Origin: Mariprofundaceae bacterium
GTDB lineage: Bacteria; Pseudomonadota; Zetaproteobacteria; Mariprofundales; Mariprofundaceae
Length of the DNA: 7,419 bases
Assembly: GCA_027075825.1 (NCBI GenBank)
Contig: JALSZZ010000357.1
Location: forward strand, 1-7,419
Direction: 5' to 3'
The position numbers and the translations under genes are program-made. The notes under the pieces are model-generated. The model was not told the origin of the DNA. It saw only the letters and a list, made by a program, of their open reading frames with translations, and made no database searches. This document shows, one piece after another, positions 1 through 5,972 of this stretch. Positions within the stretch are counted from its first letter, which is position 1. Every line of letters starts with the position of its first letter.

Positions 1-2584
1 ATTGTTCTTCATTTGCCTCCTGAATGGGAAGGTAAATGGAAAAACAGCATTTCCCGGGGCGCGAACGAAGTTCGATTGCACCACCGTGCGATTCAATTGT
101 TCCCAAAGCCATGGAAAGACCAAGGCCGGTTCCCTGCCCTACTTCCTTGGTGGTAAAAAAGGGGTCAAAAATTCGCTTTGCAAGTTCCTCCGGTACACCT
201 GGCCCATTATCGATAATATCCAGGCAAGCCAGGCTGACACCACGGAGCAAAGGAAATTTTCGTAACAGTCTGGCCGAAGGTTTTGCCTTTTTCAGGCGCA
301 CATTAATGCGTTTTTCCCCTTGTTGCGCACGCAGGGCATCGCGGGCATTATTGATCATGTTCATGATCACCTGTTGCAGTTCAATGGTATCGGCAAAACT
401 TTTCAGTGAGTCATCCCTGATATCGGTTTTCAGTAAAATATCTTCCGGTACACCAAGTCGCGCCGTTTCAACGGCCTCATTCACCAGTGCAGCAAGCTGT
501 ACGTTTGTTTTCAGAGAAACGGTTTTGTGGGCAAACGCCATCAGCTTGCGAATCATATCACCAGCCCGGTGACCGATGCGTTCAATATCTTCAACCTCTT
601 TACGTGCATTGATGCAACAATCGCCCACCAGCAGGCGGGCGACATAGGCCTTGCCAATCATGCCCGCCAGCATATTGTTAAAATTATGTGCAACACCGCC
701 AACCAGTGTGCCGATAGCCTCCATTTTCTGGGACTGACGCAATTGTTCTTCTATGGAAAGCTGCTCAGAAATATCCGAGAAAACACCGACATAATTAACC
801 AGTCTGCCATCAATATCACGGATGCCACGAATATGCAGCCGTTCGGGGTAAATCTCGCCATTTTTCCGTTTATTCCACAGCACGCCCTGCCATTCACCTG
901 TTTGCCCGATGGTTTTCCACATTTTCTGGTAAAAAACTTCATCCTGACGACCGGATTGCAAAATTTTCGGGTTTTTTCCACGTACTTCATCCAGCGTGTA
1001 ACCCGTTACCCGTTGAAAGGCCTGATTGACGTATTCAATGGTTCCTCCGGGATCGGTGATAATGACGGATTCGCCCGCCTGATCCAGCGCATGAACAAGG
1101 TTTTCCATGGCCCGCTGCTGCAATTTACGCTCGCTGATGTTAACCCCGGTACCGCGAAAACCAATAATGTTTCCCGCTTTATCCAGCAGTGGCAGGCCGT
1201 TGACTTCTTCCCATGAAAGGCGGCCATCAGGAAGGATATTACGATGTTCAAAATGAAATGACTGACACAGGCGAAGCGCTTTTTTCAGTATTTTTATACC
1301 GCGTTTCTGATCTTCCGGTGGCATCAGTTCAAATGGTGTTTTGCCGATCAGTTCCGATCTGGGGCGGCCTTTAACCGTGTCGCAGGAATCGGTGAGGTAA
1401 CGGTATTGCCCTGAATTGTTGATCTCCCAGGTGTAAGCACTGGCAGCCCGGCTAACTTGTTGAAAGCGTTCTTCAGCATTACGCAGCCGTTCCAGAGTGA
1501 TGCTTGCGTTCAGCTTGTTGGCGAATAACTGGGCAAGAATCTGCAAGGTTGATTGCATATCCTGTGGAAACGCTGCGGCCTGCTGCGAATAAAAATGAAT
1601 ACTTCCACAACACAGATTTTTGTGACTGATGTGCAAACTCAGACGACTGCGCATCCCCTGTTTTCGAGGTTGGTTATTACGTGAATGATCCGGCTCCGTA
1701 TCGAGCCGGGGGGTGTAGTGAATTTTCGTGAACACGGGCCTTTTTTCCCGGGTGCAGGGAGAATAACAGGGGCGGGTGCTTCCTGTTTCAAGAAAAGGTT
1801 GTAGTGCAGAGAGGTCGAGTTCCTCCATAAAGGATTCACAACAAATGCCAATACGGCAGTCATCCACCTCTGCAAGCTGCCTGGCAAACTTTTGTGTATG
1901 CAGGCAAAGCTCGGCAACACGCATATCGTGAGTGTTTTCGGTATAGCCAATCAGCCACTGAAGATGGTCACGCTGTTGCTGAATCGTGGCCAGTGAGTCA
2001 CGAGTGATGGCTTCATGATACAGCCTGGCAAGTTCCGTTGCGACCTGCCTTAAAAAGGCGCGCTCTTCGTCACGCCAGTGATGCCGCCCTTCTTCGTATT
2101 CACAGCAAATAATGCCTGCCACATGCCCCCAGATACGCACCGGCGCAGCCAGTACGGCAGACGTATCTTTGTGATGCAGTGGGCAGTGAGCAAAAACACG
2201 AGGGTCTTCCTCAACATCGTCAATGGCAATCAGTATATCACGCACAGCAGCAATGCAGCCTCCGGTACAGGGATCATCGTGTTGATCCAGCCAGTCACCA
2301 GACGTAACTTCCTGGCGGCGAAGCGGTGGGATAACATTGTGTCGCCAGTGAATGCCTGCATGAGGGACGTGTAGTACACGGCGAAGAATATCGCGTACCC
2401 GGGTCAGCGCGGCAGCCATGCCTTCTCTGCTGGCGCTGATATCTGCAATTTCCAGCAGGGCGGCGGAATAGCCTGATTGAGATTCACCTTGTTGTTGTGC
2501 CATATTCAGGTCGGCACGCAGACGAGCGTTTTCTTCCTTTAACTGATGAATAGTGGCGATAAGTTGTTCTGTTTCTTCAGGCAT
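1..2584 (-). CDS. GAF/PAS multi-sensor histidine kinase, C-terminus cut by window edge
   Basis: Cytoplasmic sensor kinase that should autophosphorylate on histidine and pass phosphate to a receiver domain. The frame is open for 861 residues from the ATG at 2584 to the left edge, with no stop seen. Order: a charged coiled coil (about 1-32); a GAF domain (about 40-190) with DPCTGGC and an AAPVRIWG-to-GIICCEY core; a second, diverged GAF-like module (about 200-365); PAS 1 (about 370-485, ending in GTGVNISERK); PAS 2 (about 490-612, with DEVRGKNP and GVFSDISEQ); the phosphoacceptor helix with H633 in GGVAHNFNNML; and an ATPase domain with N-box N746, G1 box DNGPGVP (792-798), F box FDPFFTTK (806-813) and G2 box GTGLGL. 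There are no membrane segments, so the signal is probably internal. The residue after the phosphoacceptor is Asn where relatives usually have Asp. The last residues look like a linker, so a C-terminal receiver domain (hybrid kinase) is possible but not visible. The input signal and target are unknown. Confidence 0.95.
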   Translation of the reverse strand, partial: MPEETEQLIATIHQLKEENARLRADLNMAQQQGESQSGYSAALLEIADISASREGMAAALTRVRDILRRVLHVPHAGIHWRHNVIPPLRRQEVTSGDWLDQHDDPCTGGCIAAVRDILIAIDDVEEDPRVFAHCPLHHKDTSAVLAAPVRIWGHVAGIICCEYEEGRHHWRDEERAFLRQVATELARLYHEAITRDSLATIQQQRDHLQWLIGYTENTHDMRVAELCLHTQKFARQLAEVDDCRIGICCESFMEELDLSALQPFLETGSTRPCYSPCTREKRPVFTKIHYTPRLDTEPDHSRNNQPRKQGMRSRLSLHISHKNLCCGSIHFYSQQAAAFPQDMQSTLQILAQLFANKLNASITLERLRNAEERFQQVSRAASAYTWEINNSGQYRYLTDSCDTVKGRPRSELIGKTPFELMPPEDQKRGIKILKKALRLCQSFHFEHRNILPDGRLSWEEVNGLPLLDKAGNIIGFRGTGVNISERKLQQRAMENLVHALDQAGESVIITDPGGTIEYVNQAFQRVTGYTLDEVRGKNPKILQSGRQDEVFYQKMWKTIGQTGEWQGVLWNKRKNGEIYPERLHIRGIRDIDGRLVNYVGVFSDISEQLSIEEQLRQSQKMEAIGTLVGGVAHNFNNMLAGMIGKAYVARLLVGDCCINARKEVEDIERIGHRAGDMIRKLMAFAHKTVSLKTNVQLAALVNEAVETARLGVPEDILLKTDIRDDSLKSFADTIELQQVIMNMINNARDALRAQQGEKRINVRLKKAKPSARLLRKFPLLRGVSLACLDIIDNGPGVPEELAKRIFDPFFTTKEVGQGTGLGLSMALGTIESHGGAIELRSRPGKCCFSIYLPIQEANEEQ

Positions 2585-2590
2585 GTGTTT

Positions 2591-2595
2591 ACCTC
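2591..2595 (-). promoter_or_regulatory. Ribosome binding site of the sensor kinase gene
   Basis: On the minus strand GAGGT lies 6 nt before the ATG at 2584-2582. It supports that start for the kinase, and the coiled coil begins directly after it. No convincing -35/-10 pair was found in the 100 bp upstream. Confidence 0.7.
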
Positions 2596-2617
2596 GTTTG
2601 GGCAATCGTAACCAGGG

Positions 2618-2772
2618 GCCTGTCGGACTTTGACAATCGTCACGAGAAATAGCGGGACTGAGCCAGATATACGACCTGTTGGCGGCGAATAGCAGCGTTA
2701 TTGAACAAAAACAGGACGAAGATTTGGTTAATATCCGATTTTTCGCGGTAGCTTTGTCAAAGCCCGACAGGC
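2618..2772. repeat. 19-bp imperfect inverted repeat pair, MITE or IS relic candidate
   Basis: GCCTGTCGGACTTTGACAA at 2618-2636 is the reverse complement of 2754-2772 with one mismatch in 19 (TTGTCAAAGCCCGACAGGC). The arms enclose 117 bp, giving a 155-bp element. Pairing does not continue beyond either arm, and no target-site duplication is evident. The size and layout fit a miniature inverted-repeat element or an internally deleted insertion sequence. The inside has no complete gene, though one plus-strand frame stays open and runs into the neighbouring ATPase remnant. A transcribed regulatory hairpin is the alternative. The family was not recognised. Confidence 0.55.
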
Positions 2773-2804
2773 TTCCGGGCATCAATAATCAACAGGCGAG
2801 ACCT

Positions 2805-3008
2805 TATGCGTTTTGGCGGTTTATACCAGTTAAAATAAAACAAAATGATATTCAGACCTATGTGCGCGATACCGGCCTGTTGCCGATAGAAATTAAATAC
2901 GGGCAGCATATTCAGAGCAGGGAGTCGCGTAGCTTGCGGGATTTTGTGCGTGAACAGGGGTGTCGCTTTGGTGTTGTCGTTTGTAAGGAACGTGGAAAGG
3001 ACAGGTGA
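2805..3008 (+). pseudogene. C-terminal remnant of a DUF4143-type AAA ATPase
   Basis: The plus-strand frame reads YAFWR, then about 18 residues on TGLLPIEIKYG, then SLRDFVREQG and RFGVVVCK, ending at TGA 3006-3008. This is the recognisable end of the AAA ATPase/DUF4143 family, whose usual form is FWR.KQ..EVDFVV....LPIEVKYG followed by GVVV. The nuclease-fold-like E-x-D part is altered (DIQ in place of EVD) and there seem to be a few extra residues after FWR, while the E-x-K part survives. The roughly 350 upstream residues with the P-loop ATPase are missing, and the frame upstream leads only into the inverted-repeat element and a stop at 2631-2633. No start codon or ribosome site fits a real short gene. 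It is the only gene-like item on the plus strand, so it probably predates the present arrangement. Family assignment is from remembered motifs. Confidence 0.6.
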
Positions 3009-3053
3009 TGCCTCGTCATACGCCTGAATTCAGGATAAGAAGTTAAAAGGCCA

Positions 3054-3857
3054 TCACCACATTTGCCGGATTCCCAGCGACAACACACGCCACTGATTGC
3101 GTGGCCAGTAAGCTGCCGGACGTACTTCATTGCCCAGTTCACGAAAGCGATAAGCAGCAGTAAGATGGCTGGTCATGCCGTTTGACCATGTATAAAGGCG
3201 ATAGCTGGCAGCGAGATTGTAACGAAGCGTCTGATTATTGGTGAACGTTTCACCCGGGTAAATATCATTCACCGTTTTGACAGCCAGTGGCACGCCAACA
3301 TCCAGGCGCAGACGCAGCTTGCGCTGAAGTGTGTCGATCTGCCCGGAGATACCAAGCCATGTGCCCTGAATCGTTTCCCGCACCGGATCAGGCGCAAGCC
3401 CCGGGAACGGCGTGCGCAGGCCACTCACTGTATGGTTGCTGCGCCAGTGAATATCATCCTGCCAGGCTGCCCAGCCACCAACGGCCAGCGCATCCGTCCA
3501 CTGCCAGAGAATATCAGCGCGCAATTCGTTATGGTTGATGTCAAATGTATTTTGCACGGCAGCACCTGCCTGATTGCCAATTTCATCGCGGCTGCGTACG
3601 GATCCCAGGGATTCACCCGTCAGACCAACGGACAAACGATATTCGGGAAAAGACTTGCGAAACTGCAAATCCAGCAGCCATGCCAGACCACTGACATTGG
3701 CGTTCATCGGTGTGGTTGTCGTCCCCGGCACAGCCCCCATGCTCTGGCGGTAACTCCATAGCGCCGGTGAAAATGATGCTTCAATTTCCACTGCCTGCGC
3801 GGGCAGGCTGATCGTGGTGAGTAATGGTAGCAAATACCAGATGCGTAAATGTTTCAT
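3054..3857 (-). CDS. Outer-membrane beta-barrel protein of unknown function, last gene of the cluster
   Basis: This 267-residue exported protein is most likely an outer-membrane barrel. Residues 1-22 form a classical signal peptide (basic MKHLR start, hydrophobic core, AQA cleavage site before V23). The mature part consists of alternating polar/hydrophobic stretches with many Trp, Tyr and Arg, typical of transmembrane beta strands, and it ends in an aromatic residue (IRQMW), as barrel insertion signals do. The size suggests about 10-12 strands. The start lies 2 nt after the upstream oxidoreductase stop, with AGGGA 7 nt before the ATG inside the end of that gene, so the two are probably co-translated. 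I do not recognise a family. Alphaproteobacterial cellulose clusters carry a similarly sized predicted barrel, BcsS, but I see no clear sequence match. It may help release or hold the exported polysaccharide, or act as a pore for sugars or oxidised products; this is inference from context. Confidence 0.88.
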   Translation of the reverse strand: MKHLRIWYLLPLLTTISLPAQAVEIEASFSPALWSYRQSMGAVPGTTTTPMNANVSGLAWLLDLQFRKSFPEYRLSVGLTGESLGSVRSRDEIGNQAGAAVQNTFDINHNELRADILWQWTDALAVGGWAAWQDDIHWRSNHTVSGLRTPFPGLAPDPVRETIQGTWLGISGQIDTLQRKLRLRLDVGVPLAVKTVNDIYPGETFTNNQTLRYNLAASYRLYTWSNGMTSHLTAAYRFRELGNEVRPAAYWPRNQWRVLSLGIRQMW

Positions 3858-3859
3858 GA

Positions 3860-5449
3860 TTATTTCCCTGTTAATACAGCCTTGAGATGGGCTGCCAGAC
3901 GCAGACTCAGGGCGGCAATGGTCAAAGTGGGGTTAGCCGTGCCAATGGCTGGAAACACACTGCCGCCGACGATATACAGATTCGGATGATCATGGCACTG
4001 GCCATCGGCATTGACCACCGAATCACGGGGCGAATCGCCCATTCGGGTCGTGCCGCAGGGGTGGTGAGCGCTGAGGCTGCGTTTGACCTTCAGCGGCGTG
4101 CCACCCAGCAATGCAATAATGCGCAGTAATTCCTCGTGCCAGTGTTTTTCACCGCGCTCACTGTATTCGCTGATGGCGTAATCAATGCGCGGTAAAGGCA
4201 GGCCCAGCGGATCCCGGCGCCTGGCATCCAGGCGCAGGCGGTTGCCCGATGCTGGCAGGGTTTCCACTTCGGCTCCCAGAGCCGCACTGTGGCTGATGCT
4301 TTGACGCAGGCGTTCGACTGGCCGATGCCAGTTGGCCGGATCATTCAGCATATGCGTTGTTTGCGACATGACATCAGCATCGTTGCTGACAAACAGTTTG
4401 GCTGCGGCATGCCGACGACGGAATGCACCATGGCGACCATGCAAAAAATGCCCAACAGCCTGAGGGCCACGTCCCGGCCAGACAGGCTCGGGGGTTGAAA
4501 AGCGATAGAATAAAAACACATGATCCATCAGGTTCCGCCCCACCTGACCAGAGCTGTTTGCCAGCCCTTGCGGATACGTTTCTGTTGCCGACATCAGCAG
4601 TAAACGCGGCGTTTCGATACTGTTGCACGCCACTACAATGCGTTTGGCGGTGAAGCGTCGCGACTCCCCATCCGGGTTTTTGGCGTGCGCCGCGACGATA
4701 TATTTACCCTGATGTTCCAGTTTCCAGACAACGTGTTGCGATGAAACCCTGACACCCAGCGATTTGGCACGTTGTACATCCACACCGGCATCATAACGGG
4801 CACCGGAGGGGCAAACTGGCGTGCAGGTGTTGCTGCCACAACAGGGCGGACGCTGCTGCCACTGACGCGAGTTTCTGGCCGCCGGGGATGAGACCAGCCG
4901 CATGCCGTGTTTTTTCAGTTTACCGGCCATCCACGATTCACCCCAGGTCAGCGGAATCTCCGGCATCGGATAAGGAGCGCTGCGCGGTGATCCCTGATCC
5001 TGACTGCTATTGCCGGCAACGCCAAGGCGGTGTTCAGCCTGCACATACCAGGGTTCCAGTTGCTGATAATCCAGCGGCCAGTCACGACCAACACCATAGT
5101 GGCTGTGCAGCCTGAAATCCGCTGGTAAAAAACGCGGGGTCATGCCCGTCCATACCCGGGTCGTGCCACCTTCGCCTTTAATAAAAGCAGGGTGATAACC
5201 TGGCAGCGGCTGACTGCCGTAATAATGTTCCGGTTCTTCCAGGTGGGGCACGATCGTCCATGGCCAGTCTGGCCAGGCGGCCTGAAAGTTGCGATCCCAC
5301 GCCCGACGGTAGCCGCGCAATGCCCGCTGACGATCATAAGCACCGCCTGCTTCCAGCAAATGCACCCTGAGTCCGGCCTGTTGCAACTCACAGGCCAGCA
5401 GACTGCCGGCCACGCCTGCGCCAATCACCAATACATCGGTGTCGCTCAT
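3860..5449 (-). CDS. GMC-family FAD sugar/alcohol dehydrogenase, catalytic alpha subunit with [3Fe-4S] cysteine motif
   Basis: Oxidises a sugar or alcohol hydroxyl with FAD, probably in the periplasm at the inner membrane. The 529 residues span the whole family: an FAD Rossmann motif GAGVAG (10-15) with E33 closing the first beta-alpha-beta unit, KGEGGTTRVWTGM (91-103) contacting the flavin, NSIETPRLLL (276-285), and the C-terminal GMC domain with H463 in HHPCGTTRMG and N506 in GTANPTLTIAAL as the likely catalytic pair. Cysteines 203, 204, 209 and 213 (CCGSNTCTPVC) have the spacing of the [3Fe-4S] ligands in the FAD glucose dehydrogenase of Burkholderia cepacia and of gluconate/fructose dehydrogenases. 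It has no signal peptide; in this family the alpha subunit is exported by its gamma partner, which is the gene 5 nt upstream. No cytochrome c subunit is visible, so the electron acceptor is unknown. There is little Shine-Dalgarno sequence, so translation probably couples to the gamma gene. The substrate cannot be read from the sequence. Confidence 0.95.
   Translation of the reverse strand: MSDTDVLVIGAGVAGSLLACELQQAGLRVHLLEAGGAYDRQRALRGYRRAWDRNFQAAWPDWPWTIVPHLEEPEHYYGSQPLPGYHPAFIKGEGGTTRVWTGMTPRFLPADFRLHSHYGVGRDWPLDYQQLEPWYVQAEHRLGVAGNSSQDQGSPRSAPYPMPEIPLTWGESWMAGKLKKHGMRLVSSPAARNSRQWQQRPPCCGSNTCTPVCPSGARYDAGVDVQRAKSLGVRVSSQHVVWKLEHQGKYIVAAHAKNPDGESRRFTAKRIVVACNSIETPRLLLMSATETYPQGLANSSGQVGRNLMDHVFLFYRFSTPEPVWPGRGPQAVGHFLHGRHGAFRRRHAAAKLFVSNDADVMSQTTHMLNDPANWHRPVERLRQSISHSAALGAEVETLPASGNRLRLDARRRDPLGLPLPRIDYAISEYSERGEKHWHEELLRIIALLGGTPLKVKRSLSAHHPCGTTRMGDSPRDSVVNADGQCHDHPNLYIVGGSVFPAIGTANPTLTIAALSLRLAAHLKAVLTGK
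3865..3869 (-). promoter_or_regulatory. Ribosome binding site of the barrel gene, inside the end of the oxidoreductase gene
   Basis: AGGGA on the minus strand stands 7 nt before the ATG at 3857-3855 and overlaps the last sense codons of the oxidoreductase gene, whose TAA is at 3862-3860. It supports the chosen barrel start, which also yields a clean signal peptide. Confidence 0.6.
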
Positions 5450-5454
5450 CGTCG

Positions 5455-5970
5455 TCAGACGGGCGGGTATTGCCAGAAGCCGAAGCTTTGCTGGCAGGTA
5501 CCGGGAACGGGGCGAATATCCTGCAAGGCATCGTGCATCAGCGCATAGCGGTAACTCAGCGTCAGATTGCCGCGCTGCTCATGGAAATAAATGCCCGTCA
5601 TCAAACTGACCAGCAGATGCTGCACAAACCAGCGCTCGCCATCATCCAGCGCGTCAATATCAATGGGTAGTTGCATCATGCCATCATCCAGTGGTTCAGG
5701 CGCAAGCTTGTTCAGCACGCGACGAAGGTGATCCGTTCCTGAAGGTTCATGCTCCAGCGCCACCAGTAACCGTTTTATGAAATGATGATTGAGCCGTCGG
5801 CTACCGGTCAGGCGCTGAAAAAGCCACAGGATGCGTGTTTTCGAAGCGGGCATGGCGGCCATCGCCTTAACGGAATATAGTGCCGGATAACAGGGAATGC
5901 TCAGTCCGGCTGCTGCCATTGCCCTGATGAGCTGGCGGCGCAGTTTGTCAGGAGTGTGTTTATGCGGCAT
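5455..5970 (-). CDS. FAD-dependent sugar dehydrogenase small (gamma) subunit with Tat-like signal
   Basis: This 171-residue protein belongs to the small-subunit group of membrane-bound sugar/gluconate/sorbitol dehydrogenases. In this group the subunit helps fold the flavin subunit and carries it through the Tat pathway. The N-terminus has the twin arginine R11-R12 in KLRRQLIRAM, followed by a mildly hydrophobic Ala-rich stretch (17-34). The family core is clear near the end: LLVSLMTGIYF (119-129), YALMHDALQDIRPVPGTC (142-159) and GFWQYPP (164-170), matching the usual LYTG.., ALMW..v.d..P.P.yC and GFW..PP pattern. The ATG shares one base with the stop of the export gene upstream (TGATG), and the oxidoreductase subunit follows after 5 nt, so the pair is expressed together. 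The start is supported by this overlap and by the signal placement. The Tat consensus is imperfect (Q-L-I after RR), so experimental export is unproven. The family assignment is strong given both the motif and the neighbour. Confidence 0.9.
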   Translation of the reverse strand: MPHKHTPDKLRRQLIRAMAAAGLSIPCYPALYSVKAMAAMPASKTRILWLFQRLTGSRRLNHHFIKRLLVALEHEPSGTDHLRRVLNKLAPEPLDDGMMQLPIDIDALDDGERWFVQHLLVSLMTGIYFHEQRGNLTLSYRYALMHDALQDIRPVPGTCQQSFGFWQYPPV

Positions 5971-5972
5971 CA
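5968..5972 (-). other. TGATG stop/start overlap coupling the export gene to the dehydrogenase
   Basis: On the minus strand the TGA of the BcsC-like gene (5972-5970) and the ATG of the gamma-subunit gene (5970-5968) share one A. No good Shine-Dalgarno sequence precedes this ATG, so terminating ribosomes probably re-initiate here. This is the physical link between polysaccharide export and the dehydrogenase. Confidence 0.85.

Larger units (their letters stand above)
2585..3053. other. Intergenic stretch with gene and element debris
   Basis: These 469 bp separate the end of the barrel-protein gene from the kinase start. They hold the kinase ribosome binding site, an inverted-repeat pair (2618-2772), a plus-strand remnant of a DUF4143-type ATPase (about 2805-3008) and an AT-rich patch near 2829-2850. 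A 12-bp perfect palindrome, CCTGAATTCAGG, sits at 3023-3034, about 20 bp beyond the stop of the barrel gene. It has no run of T on either strand and is not a convincing terminator. I see no intact gene and no structured RNA here. Confidence 0.7.

Noticed and set aside
36..1216. Long plus-strand open frames (178 and 229 codons) opposite the kinase
   Set aside because: They lie antisense to an 861-codon frame with full histidine kinase motifs, show no domain-like composition and are explained as shadows.
2600..2642. TTGTCA in the left inverted-repeat arm as a -35 box for the kinase
   Set aside because: The only -10-like match (TACGAT) is about 20 bp away with 4 of 6 matches; too weak to call.
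2618..2750. Degraded transposase start within the inverted-repeat element (plus-strand reading with DFDNRHEK)
   Set aside because: The reading has two stops within the first 20 codons, and the resemblance to transposase N-termini rests on memory of a short motif only.
3023..3034. Perfect palindrome CCTGAATTCAGG as a terminator of the cluster
   Set aside because: The stem is only 4 bp if a loop is allowed, and there is no T-run on either strand.
5192..5548. 118-codon plus-strand frame across the start of the oxidoreductase gene
   Set aside because: It is antisense to the FAD-binding N-terminus and the gamma-subunit end, both of which are strongly supported.
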